From the NCBI GenBank assembly GCA_018266095.1, contig JAFEBC010000348.1, forward strand, positions 1-11,488: 11,488 nt of DNA, given 5' to 3'. Source of the stretch: Deltaproteobacteria bacterium (GTDB lineage Bacteria > Myxococcota > Myxococcia > Myxococcales > 40CM-4-68-19). Each line of letters starts with the position of its first letter. Positions within the stretch are counted from its first letter, which is position 1. Both the position numbers and the translations under genes were made by a program. Under the pieces are notes generated by a model that was given only the letters and a program-made list of their open reading frames with translations, was not told the origin of the DNA and did no database searches. Below are positions 1 to 6,092 of the stretch, piece after piece.

Positions 1-25
1 CGGGCACCACCCAAGAGGTCCCAGA

Positions 26-172
26 GCGGGCCCGGGGCATGGGGCGGGATTGCGCCGACTTGAGCGCGCGGCACATCAAGGCGTTGAACGGAGCTGTAGC
101 AGTCGCGGACGCGACTGCCGGTCGTGCCGCAGGCCTCCTGGAAGCGCAACCCGCCCCATGCCCCGGGCCCGC
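26..172. repeat. Long inverted repeat enclosing three small hairpins
   Basis: The 23 bases at 26-48 are the exact reverse complement of 150-172. Skipping one bulged base (A49), pairing continues for six more bases (50-55 with 144-149). The 88-base interior holds three smaller stems: 59-63/76-80, a perfect 8-bp stem 99-106/111-118 with loop GGAC, and 130-133/137-140. The whole is a cloverleaf-like fold about 147 bases long. It lies 72 bases past the stop codon of the minus-strand kinase, so it could be a 3' UTR structure, a structured RNA or a small palindromic repeat element. No U-run follows either arm, so it is not a standard intrinsic terminator. The repeat is directly visible; its function is unknown. 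Confidence 0.7.
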
Positions 173-204
173 GGCCGCAAGCGCAACTCGCCCCGCGTCC
201 CGGG
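142..204. repeat. Imperfect direct repeat, 26-bp units 37 bp apart
   Basis: Positions 142-167 and 179-204 share AAGCGCAAC, then C or T, then CGCCCC, four variable bases and CCCGGG. The first unit overlaps the right arm of the long inverted repeat, so the left arm (26-55) is a third copy in inverted orientation. A 5-bp hairpin (202-206/213-217) follows the second unit. No coding function is apparent. Confidence 0.55.
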
Positions 205-244
205 ACCGCGGAGTCCCAATCGGAGGTCCCCACAGGCCCGAAGT

Positions 245-3200
245 TCAGTGCGTCACGCCCGCGTGTGCTTGCTCGACCTGCTCCGTCCCATCCAGCGTCG
301 AGCGGACCTTGAGCAGGAGCTGCGGCCCCGAGAACGGCTTGCGCAGGAACGGCTGCCCCTCGAGCGGCCCCAGCGGCAGCTCCGGCTCGGCATAGCCCGA
401 CGACGACACCAGCTTGAGCCCCGGCCGCAGCGCCAGCATCCGCGCCGCCAGGTCCGGCCCGCCCAGGCGCGGCATCACCACGTCGGTCACCAGCAAGTTG
501 ATCGGCCCCGCCCACGCCTGCGCCGTCTCCAGCGCGTTGATGCCGTCGACCGCCTCCAGCACCGTGTAGCCCGCCTCGCGCAAGACGCGCGCGCCCAGCG
601 AGCGCACCTGCTCGTCGTCCTCGGCCAGCAGGATGACCTCACGTCCCCCGCGCGCTTGCGGCGGCCCCGGCGGCGGCTCCGAGCGCGCCTCTCCGCGCGC
701 CCGCGGCAGCCACACCTCGAAGGTCGAGCCCTCGCCTTGCACAGAGCGCACGCCGATGACGCCGCCCGCCTGGTTGACGATGCCGTAGCAGGTCGCGAGC
801 CCCAGGCCCGTGCCCTTGCCGCGGTCCTTGGTGGTGAAGAACGGCTCGAACAGGTGCCGCTTCACCTCGTCGGTCATGCCCGAGCCCGTGTCGGTGACGG
901 TGAGCACCACATAGTCCCCGCGCTTCAAGGTCATCGCGTGCGGCGGCGGCTCGTGCAGCGTGGTCTCCGCCGTGGCGATGGTCAGCGTCCCGCCTTGCGG
1001 CATCGCGTCGCGCGCATTCACCACCAGGTTCACCACCACCTGCTCGAGCTGGCTCGGGTCGATCCGCACATGCCCCGCGCGCGCCGTGCGCTCCAGCACG
1101 AGGTCGATGTTCTCCGGCACGAGCTTGCGCAGCATGCGCTCCAGATCCGTGATGCGCTCGTCCAGCGACACCACGCGCGGCTCGCTGCGCTGCTTGCGCG
1201 CGAAGGCCAGGAGCTGACGGATGAGCGCCGCCGCACGCCCACCCGCGGCCGAGATCTCGCGGATGTCGGCGCGGGCCTGCTCGTCGCGCAGGGACTCTTG
1301 CAGCAGCTCGGCGTAGCCCAAGATGGCGGTGAGCACGTTGTTCAGATCGTGCGCCACGCCGCCTGCCATGCGGCCGAGCGAATCGAGCTTCTGCGCCTGC
1401 ACGAGCTGCGACTGCAGCCGCTCGCGCTCGGCGAGCTCACCCGCGAGCTGCGCGGTGCGCTCCTTGACGCGCTCCTCCAGCTTGTCGCGCGCCTCCTCCA
1501 GCTCCTTCGTGCGCTCCTCGACCACGCCCTCGAGCTCCGCCTCGCGCCGCCGCGCCTGCAGCGCGCGCAGCCGGAACACGCCGAAGATGGCCGCGAGGCC
1601 CGCCAGGATGAGCAGCGCGTAGAACAGGCGCGTCTGCGTGAAGTGCGGCATGAGCTTGAGCTCGATGGCCGCGCCCGCCTCGTTCCAGGTGCCCTCCTCG
1701 TTGGCCGCCTGCACGCGGAAGCGGAAGGTCCCGCCCGGCAGCCCCGCGTACACGGCCGTGCGCCGCGTGCCGGCGTCCACCCACTTCTCGTCCGCGCCCT
1801 CGAGCCGATAGCGGAAGCGCACGCGGTCCGGCACGCGCAGGCCCGGCGCCGTGTACTGGATCTCCAGCCGGCCGCGGCCCGGCGGGAACGAGAGCGGCTT
1901 GCGCAGGTCGACCTCCTGCTCGTCGACCAGCACGCGCTCGATGTGCACCGGCGGCACGTAGGTGTTGCGCACCGAGCGCAGCGGATCGAAGACCACCAGC
2001 CCGCGCGCCGACGCGAACCAGAGCCGCCCGTCGGCCGTCCGCGCCGAGGTGCTGCGGCCGCCGCCGTTGAACTCCGCCGAGCGCAGGCCGTCCCGCTGGT
2101 CGAAGAGGGTGACGTCGAAGTCCTTGCGCTGACCCAGCGCGGTCTCGACGAGCTGCCGCTTGCTGGCGCGCAGGAGGCCCTGTCCGGTGCCCATCCAGAG
2201 GTTCCCCGCGCCGTCCTCGGCGAGCTGCACCACGCCGTCGGTGTAGTGATGCTGGCGCAGCGGCAGCGACGTCAGCTTGCCGGCGTGCACGAGGGAGAGG
2301 CCGCTCTCGGAGGCGCCCACCCAGAGGTCATCGCCGTCGGGCAGGAGCGAGAAGACCTCGTCGGAGCGCAGCTCGTCCTTGCCCGCGAAGAGCTTGAAGG
2401 TGTGCCCGTCGAACACGTACAGCCCCCGCTGCGCGCCCACCCAGACGCGCCCGCCGCCGTCCACCGCGGTGACGCGCGGCAGCGCCGGCCCCTCGCCATC
2501 GGCCAGCTCCCAGAGGCTCGACTTGCCGTCCTTCCAGCGGACCTCGCCCTGCTCGGTGCCCATCCACAGCGCGCCGTCGCGGTCCTCGACCAGCCCGTAG
2601 AGGCGCCCCTCGGGGAAGCCATCCTTGCCCGACAGGCTCCGCCCCGACGTGCCCTCGATCTGCCAGATGCCGTCGTGCGTCGCGCTGAAGAGGCGGCCGT
2701 CGCGGGTGCGCAGGATGCTGCGGGTGATGCCCAGGCTCTTGCCGTCGGGCCCGCGCACGTTGAAGGCCTGCCCGTTGGAGAGGCGCGTGAGCCCCGCGCG
2801 CGTGCCCACCCAGAGGTCGCCGTCGGCCTCCGGCAGGAGCGAGAAGACGAAGTCGTCGGGCAGAGCCGCGCTGCGATCGTAGATGCTGAAGGCCGTGTCG
2901 CGCAGGCGGTGCAGGCCGTCGCTCTCGGTGCCGAGCCAGAGGTTGCCCTCGCGGTCCTCGACGAGCGAGTGCACCGGCGCGAGGCCCTCGTGGCCGTCCC
3001 AGCGGCCGATGACCGAGGGCACGACGTCCACGCCGCGATCGAACAGCACGAGGCCGTTCGGCCCGCCGACCCAGAGGCGCGCGTGCTTGTCCTCGGCGAG
3101 GAAGTCGATGACGTCGCCGAGCAGGCCGTCCTTGGTGGTGCGCACCTGTCGCGGTCCGCGCGCGAGCCGCACGAGGCCCGCGCGGGTGCCGGCCCAGAGC

Positions 3201-3937
3201 GTCCCCGACGAGTGCGCGAGCAGGGTGAGCACCGGGCCGTCCACGCCGCCCTCCGCGGCGGTCACGCGCTCGAGCCGGTCCCCGCGCAGCCGGTAGGTCC
3301 CGGCGTCCGAGCCCACCCACACCTCGCCCGAGGCCAGCTCGGCGATGGCCCGCACCTTGATGGCGAGGCCGGGCACGAGATGGAAGTTGGCGCCGTCGTA
3401 GCGCAAGAGACCGCGCGCGGTGCCGACCCAGATGGTCCCCGACGGCCCGCGCAGCAGCGAGAGCATCTGCGCGTGCAGCTCGTCCGGGTGGCTGAAGCGG
3501 GTCCAGACGCCGTCCTTGAAGCGCGTGAGGCCCACGAAGGTCGCGACCCAGAGGCCGCCCTCGTTGTCCTCGACCATGCCGACCACATAGTTCGCCGCCA
3601 GCGCCGCGGTGTTGCCCTGGTGGGAGGCGGTGGACTGCCCGCCGTCCAAGCGCGCGAGGCCGAACTGCGTGCCCACCCAGAGGTAGCCGTCGCGCGTCTG
3701 CAAGAGCGCCGGCACGGTGTTGTCGGGAAGGCCGCTGCCCGTCTGCCAGAACTCGTGGAAGAACCCGCCCGCGGTCTCGGCTCCGCGCGGCCAGGGACCC
3801 TCGGCGCGCGCGGGCAGCGCAGAGGCCGCAACTGCCAGCAACGCAAGGCAAATCAGGGACGTCCGGGTGCCATCCCGGCCAGAGGGCGCTCCCCTGCGAC
3901 GTGCCTTGGGCCCGCCCCCCTGGCGGTCGAACGACAT
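245..3937 (-). CDS. Hybrid sensor histidine kinase with 14-blade propeller sensor, Y_Y_Y domain and C-terminal receiver
   Basis: A 1230-residue membrane sensor kinase, inferred to bind a periplasmic ligand and autophosphorylate inside. A signal peptide (hydrophobic about 27-40, ending ALPARA) precedes 14 two-component-propeller blades (about 70-650), each with an LWVGT-like strand. A Y_Y_Y domain follows (about 690-762), then one membrane helix (about 771-789) and a charged coiled coil (795-845). HisKA has its phosphorylated His at 863 in VAHDLNN. The HATPase shows the N box near N970/N974, DTGSGM at 1016-1021 and GKGTGLGL at 1040-1047. The receiver (about 1100-1212) has acidic D1107/D1108, phospho-acceptor D1152 and K1200, so all key residues are present. 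Fourteen blades plus Y_Y_Y match the sensor half of Bacteroides HTCS regulators, but the AraC output domain of that family is absent. The next relay partner is therefore elsewhere or unknown. The ATG has no good Shine-Dalgarno sequence. It is divergent from secG; the ligand cannot be told. Confidence 0.95.
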   Translation of the reverse strand: MSFDRQGGGPKARRRGAPSGRDGTRTSLICLALLAVAASALPARAEGPWPRGAETAGGFFHEFWQTGSGLPDNTVPALLQTRDGYLWVGTQFGLARLDGGQSTASHQGNTAALAANYVVGMVEDNEGGLWVATFVGLTRFKDGVWTRFSHPDELHAQMLSLLRGPSGTIWVGTARGLLRYDGANFHLVPGLAIKVRAIAELASGEVWVGSDAGTYRLRGDRLERVTAAEGGVDGPVLTLLAHSSGTLWAGTRAGLVRLARGPRQVRTTKDGLLGDVIDFLAEDKHARLWVGGPNGLVLFDRGVDVVPSVIGRWDGHEGLAPVHSLVEDREGNLWLGTESDGLHRLRDTAFSIYDRSAALPDDFVFSLLPEADGDLWVGTRAGLTRLSNGQAFNVRGPDGKSLGITRSILRTRDGRLFSATHDGIWQIEGTSGRSLSGKDGFPEGRLYGLVEDRDGALWMGTEQGEVRWKDGKSSLWELADGEGPALPRVTAVDGGGRVWVGAQRGLYVFDGHTFKLFAGKDELRSDEVFSLLPDGDDLWVGASESGLSLVHAGKLTSLPLRQHHYTDGVVQLAEDGAGNLWMGTGQGLLRASKRQLVETALGQRKDFDVTLFDQRDGLRSAEFNGGGRSTSARTADGRLWFASARGLVVFDPLRSVRNTYVPPVHIERVLVDEQEVDLRKPLSFPPGRGRLEIQYTAPGLRVPDRVRFRYRLEGADEKWVDAGTRRTAVYAGLPGGTFRFRVQAANEEGTWNEAGAAIELKLMPHFTQTRLFYALLILAGLAAIFGVFRLRALQARRREAELEGVVEERTKELEEARDKLEERVKERTAQLAGELAERERLQSQLVQAQKLDSLGRMAGGVAHDLNNVLTAILGYAELLQESLRDEQARADIREISAAGGRAAALIRQLLAFARKQRSEPRVVSLDERITDLERMLRKLVPENIDLVLERTARAGHVRIDPSQLEQVVVNLVVNARDAMPQGGTLTIATAETTLHEPPPHAMTLKRGDYVVLTVTDTGSGMTDEVKRHLFEPFFTTKDRGKGTGLGLATCYGIVNQAGGVIGVRSVQGEGSTFEVWLPRARGEARSEPPPGPPQARGGREVILLAEDDEQVRSLGARVLREAGYTVLEAVDGINALETAQAWAGPINLLVTDVVMPRLGGPDLAARMLALRPGLKLVSSSGYAEPELPLGPLEGQPFLRKPFSGPQLLLKVRSTLDGTEQVEQAHAGVTH
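1988..3730 (-). repeat. Propeller blade repeats inside the kinase gene
   Basis: Fourteen degenerate repeats of about 40 codons encode the beta-propeller blades (kinase residues 70-650). On the plus strand the conserved strand appears as recurrent CCCACCCAGAGG-like text, for example near 2320, 2806 and 3675. Blade motifs start near residues 85, 128, 168, 205, 246, 287, 332, 374, 414, 456, 497, 537, 579 and 638. Fourteen fits two seven-bladed propellers. Blade 9 (RLFSAT) and blade 14 (RLWFAS) diverge most. Confidence 0.8.
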
Positions 3938-3943
3938 GGACCC

Positions 3944-3949
3944 AAGCTA
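3944..3949 (-). promoter_or_regulatory. Possible -10 box for the hybrid kinase
   Basis: On the minus strand TAGCTT begins 12 bases before the kinase ATG. A start site would then fall at or next to the codon, giving a leaderless mRNA. No good -35 is seen 17 bases further up (TGGTGA). The call rests on similar spacing at neighbouring genes. Confidence 0.25.
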
Positions 3950-4012
3950 GTCCAGGCGCCCACTCTTCACCAGCGGAAGTCCACCTGCCGGCCGACGAAT
4001 CCCAAGAGGTGC

Positions 4013-4041
4013 TTGCCCGCGGCGGCGCAGCGTGCTATCCG
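4013..4041 (+). promoter_or_regulatory. Putative secG promoter
   Basis: TTGCCC (4013-4018) lies exactly 17 bases before TATCCG (4036-4041), and TGC directly before the -10 gives an extended -10 motif. The predicted start site near 4048 is only a few bases before the secG ATG at 4052. That fits the absence of a Shine-Dalgarno sequence there. The segment 3938-4051 separates two divergent genes. Confidence 0.45.
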
Positions 4042-4051
4042 CCACGCCCCT

Positions 4052-4474
4052 ATGGGCGCACTCCTCGTCACGATCCACGTCCTCGTCTCGCTCTTCCTCA
4101 TCTTCGTCATCCTCCTGCAGCCGGGGAAGGGTGACGGCATGGCCGCCCTCGGCGGTTCGTCGAGCGGCACGGCCTTCGGCGGCAGCGGCTCGGTCACGCT
4201 GCTCTCGAAGATCACGCAGGCCTGCGCCATCATCTTCATGTGCACGTCGCTGGCGCTCGCGTGGCGCTCGTCGAACGCGGGCTCGGTCCTCGCGCACACC
4301 AAGCTCGCCGAGGCGCCTGCCGCCGCTCCGGCCCCGGCTGCTCCTGCCGCTCCGGCCACTGGCGCCGCCGCCCCTGCCGCTCCCGCGACGGGCACGGCTG
4401 CTCCTGCCGCTCCCGCCACTGGCTCCGCCGCTCCGGCCGCGCCTGCCAAGGCCCCCGAGGCGCCGAAGAAGTAG
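4052..4474 (+). CDS. secG: Preprotein translocase subunit SecG with Ala/Pro-rich C-terminal tail
   Basis: SecG is the small accessory subunit of the SecYEG channel in the inner membrane and assists SecA-driven export. The 140-residue product has the family layout. A first membrane helix (about 3-22, ending VILLQPGKGDG) leads to the conserved Gly/Ser-rich loop (MAALGG...GTAFGGSGS, about 30-48). A second helix follows (about 55-71, ACAIIFMCTSLALAW). The tail from about residue 90 is low-complexity Ala/Pro built on PAAPATG repeats, longer than the minimal SecG core. The ATG at 4052 is the only Met next to the first helix; there is no clear Shine-Dalgarno sequence. A 14-bp palindrome, 4475-4488, follows the stop directly and may be a weak 3' structure. 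A tRNA-Leu(GAG) gene follows, as in Escherichia coli secG-leuU. Confidence 0.95.
   Translation: MGALLVTIHVLVSLFLIFVILLQPGKGDGMAALGGSSSGTAFGGSGSVTLLSKITQACAIIFMCTSLALAWRSSNAGSVLAHTKLAEAPAAAPAPAAPAAPATGAAAPAAPATGTAAPAAPATGSAAPAAPAKAPEAPKK
4337..4446 (+). repeat. 30-bp tandem repeat in the secG tail
   Basis: Three full 30-bp units begin at 4337, 4367 and 4397, with a partial fourth from 4427. Each encodes AAPAAPATG plus one variable residue (A, T or S). Units differ mainly at third positions. The period is a multiple of three, so copy-number change would keep the frame. Confidence 0.75.
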
Positions 4475-4534
4475 GCGCTCGCGAGCGCTGGATCGGCTGC
4501 GGAAAATTCGAGTGCGTTTTCGCTCGATTCCCTC

Positions 4535-4563
4535 TTGCAGCCACCAGCGCTCTTTGCTATTCA
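4535..4563 (+). promoter_or_regulatory. Promoter of the tRNA-Leu gene
   Basis: TTGCAG (4535-4540), a 17-base spacer and TATTCA (4558-4563) preceded by TGC form a sigma-70-type promoter with extended -10. The predicted start is near 4570, about 20 bases before the mature tRNA 5' end. The tRNA can thus be made independently of secG. This is the best promoter match in the window. Confidence 0.6.
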
Positions 4564-4590
4564 GCCGCTCCCCTCGACGTACGCAGCAAT

Positions 4591-4675
4591 GCCCAGGTGG
4601 TGGAACTGGTAGACACACTATCTTGAGGGGGTAGCGCCGCGAGGCGTGTGAGTTCGAATCTCACCCTGGGCACCA
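4591..4675 (+). tRNA. tRNA-Leu (anticodon GAG)
   Basis: A class II tRNA of 85 bases including an encoded CCA (4673-4675). Acceptor stem 4591-4597 pairs with 4665-4671, with discriminator A4672. The D stem is GTG/CAC (4600-4602/4614-4616). Anticodon stem 4618-4622 pairs with 4630-4634; loop 4623-4629 places GAG at 4625-4627, reading CUC and CUU. The long variable arm has stem CGCC/GGCG (4635-4638/4643-4646) with a GCGA loop. The T arm is 4648-4652/4660-4664 with loop TTCGAAT. Every stem pairs and the long variable arm is as expected for Leu. It has its own promoter upstream and an intrinsic terminator downstream. Confidence 0.97.
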
Positions 4676-4695
4676 TCTTCTTGGTTGGAACGAAT

Positions 4696-4730
4696 GGGCT
4701 GACTCCGCGAGGGGGCAGCCCTTTTGCTTT
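4696..4730 (+). terminator. Rho-independent terminator after tRNA-Leu
   Basis: GGGCTG (4696-4701) pairs with CAGCCC (4716-4721). An inner stem CTCC/GGGG (one T-G pair) closes a GCGA tetraloop, with one A-G mismatch between the two stems. TTTT follows at once, then GCTTT. It starts about 20 bases past the tRNA. The rest of the gap up to the convergent SDR gene (4731-4778) shows nothing further. Confidence 0.8.
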
Positions 4731-4778
4731 CCTGCGCCCGGAGCACGGCGGCTCGGACCCAGAAGCGCCGCGAAGGTC

Positions 4779-5861
4779 CTACTCCGTCGGATGCGGCGCC
4801 GGCAGCAGCTTCTTCGCCCGGCTGTCGGCCGCCAGCGCGCGCAGCCCTTCGATCACACTGGGAACGCTCGGCGCATACCCGAGCGCCCGCAGCCGCTGCG
4901 TGTCGTAGTACCGGTCGGCCGCGAGCTGCTCCAACAAGTCCGGCCCGATCTGCGGCGGCGCCATCGGCGGCTGGCCCGCGAAGGCGTCGAGCCAACGCTG
5001 CGCGAGGCGCCGGTTGAGCGGCCCCCACACCATCCAGCGCGGCAGCTTGCGCAGGAGCCAGAGCACGAGCTGCGTCGTCAGGCGCGACCACGGCAGCCGG
5101 CCGATCTCGTGCGCGCCCACGGCCTGCAAGAGCGCGCGCGAGAGCTCCTCGAGCGGCAGCGGGACATCGTCGGCCACATTGAAGGCGCGGCCATCGTGCG
5201 CCGCGATCCCCGAGTCGGCGACGAGCAAGGCCGCGCGGGCCACGTCGACGGCGTGCACCGCGTGCACCACCGGCCCACGGCGCGGCACGAGCAACGAGCG
5301 GCCGAAGTGCGCAGCGAGCGCGGCCACGTGCAGCGCGGTACCCAGCCCTCGACGCGACCTCGGCCCGTAGCTCAAGGCGGGCCGCAGCACGACCAGCTTC
5401 ATCCCCTTGGTGCGCCGCCACAGCCAGGCCTCGTGCTCGGCGGCCCAGCGCGCGAGGCCCTGCGCGTCGACCGGCTCCTTCAGCTCGCCCTCATCACAGG
5501 GCAGGTTGCGCGGGCGCCCGTACACGGCGCAGCTCGAGAGCAACAGGAGAGGAGCCTGCGCCGACACCGCGGCCGCGCACGACGCGCGCACGAGCTCCAC
5601 GGCGACGCGCGCGTCATCGACGGCCGGGAACGCCGCGTGCACCAGGAGCGACGCGCCCTTGGCCAACTCCGCCAGCGCCAGCGCGCCCTCGGGCCGATCG
5701 AGCTGCGCCGCGTGCACCGTCGCGCCCGCCGCCAGGGCCTCCGGACACTCGATGCCCGGCAGCTCCACCGCGCGCACAGTGTGGCCCGCCGCGGCGAAGG
5801 CCTCGCAGAGGTGGGAGCCGATGAGCCCCGCCGCGCCGGTGATCAAGACGATCTGTCCCAC
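4779..5861 (-). CDS. Extended SDR family protein (NAD-dependent epimerase/dehydratase-like), catalytic dyad not conserved
   Basis: A 360-residue Rossmann-fold protein of the extended short-chain dehydrogenase family. The nucleotide-binding loop TGAAGLIGSHL has Gly at 9, 12 and 15. Other family landmarks are LLLLSSCAVYG (105-115), LRPALSYGP (159-167), VVHAVHAVDVARA (198-210) and a C-terminal DTQRLRALGYAP. Where the catalytic YxxxK is expected, before the WAAEHE helix, the sequence reads QGLAR (134-138), so Tyr and Lys appear replaced. It may bind NAD(P) without ordinary dehydrogenase chemistry, or my alignment may be off. Substrate is unknown; sugar- or sterol-type substrates are typical of the family. 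I chose GTG at 5861 because it sits just before the GxxGxxG strand and a -10-like TACCAC lies 12 bases upstream. A TTG at 5897 would add 12 residues. It converges on tRNA-Leu and diverges from the GGDEF gene. Confidence 0.88.
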   Translation of the reverse strand: MGQIVLITGAAGLIGSHLCEAFAAAGHTVRAVELPGIECPEALAAGATVHAAQLDRPEGALALAELAKGASLLVHAAFPAVDDARVAVELVRASCAAAVSAQAPLLLLSSCAVYGRPRNLPCDEGELKEPVDAQGLARWAAEHEAWLWRRTKGMKLVVLRPALSYGPRSRRGLGTALHVAALAAHFGRSLLVPRRGPVVHAVHAVDVARAALLVADSGIAAHDGRAFNVADDVPLPLEELSRALLQAVGAHEIGRLPWSRLTTQLVLWLLRKLPRWMVWGPLNRRLAQRWLDAFAGQPPMAPPQIGPDLLEQLAADRYYDTQRLRALGYAPSVPSVIEGLRALAADSRAKKLLPAPHPTE

Positions 5862-5867
5862 ATTGGG

Positions 5868-5897
5868 GTGGTAGCGCGCACACCAGACATTACGCAA
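5868..5897 (-). promoter_or_regulatory. Possible promoter of the SDR gene
   Basis: On the minus strand TTGCGT (5897-5892) is followed after 18 bases by TACCAC (5873-5868), 12 bases before the GTG at 5861. If real, the mRNA is nearly leaderless, and the upstream TTG is a -35 base triplet rather than a start codon. Both matches to consensus are weak. Confidence 0.3.
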
Positions 5898-5909
5898 GCC
5901 GCGAGATCA

Positions 5910-5940
5910 TTGACCCGCCGCCATCCGCTCCGGCTATGCT
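5910..5940 (+). promoter_or_regulatory. Putative promoter upstream of the diguanylate cyclase gene
   Basis: TTGACC (5910-5915) and TATGCT (5935-5940) are separated by 19 bases, slightly long. Transcription from here would give a leader of about 145 bases before GTG 6093. A stem-loop lies in the leader: 5973-5979 pairs with 6000-6006, with an inner GGC/GCC stem at 5980-5982/5990-5992. I see no known riboswitch consensus in it. Confidence 0.4.
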
Positions 5941-6092
5941 CCAGGGTGGGGGAAGAGGGGTGTCCCAACGTGTCGTCGCGGCGTTCAATGCCGGACACAG
6001 CGACGATGCTCGCGTCGACCTGACGCACCAGACCGATCCGTCCGTCTTTCCCTAGCTGACCGCAGCACGAACGCGCGAGGACACTCCAGAAG

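Noticed and set aside
39..395. Short plus-strand frame at the window start
   Set aside because: It overlaps the inverted repeat and the kinase 3' end, has low-complexity composition, and shows no recognisable motif.
1988..3730. Recurring CCCACCCAGAGG text considered as a CRISPR or DNA repeat array
   Set aside because: The spacing is about 40 codons with no conserved non-coding repeat. It matches the LWVGT strand of propeller blades in frame.
2328..3851. Minus-strand Arg/Ala-rich frame inside the kinase gene
   Set aside because: It is a frame-shifted shadow of the propeller region; its repetitive look mirrors the blade repeats.
50..4051. Very long stop-free plus-strand frame antisense to the kinase and running in frame into secG
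   Set aside because: It is antisense to a kinase with every family motif intact. Its Arg/Ala/His-rich translation shows no domain until the SecG Met at 4052. High G/C at third positions of the kinase explains the lack of stops.
5862..5897. TTG at 5897 as the SDR start
   Set aside because: It adds 12 residues before a strand that usually starts the family, has no Shine-Dalgarno sequence, and fits better as part of a -35 element. It remains possible.
4791..6023. Long plus-strand frame antisense to the SDR gene
   Set aside because: The minus strand carries a clear Rossmann motif and epimerase landmarks; the plus frame is Arg/His-rich without domains.
5947..6092. c-di-GMP riboswitch in the leader of the GGDEF gene
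   Set aside because: No GEMM-like conserved core is visible; only a simple stem-loop is present.
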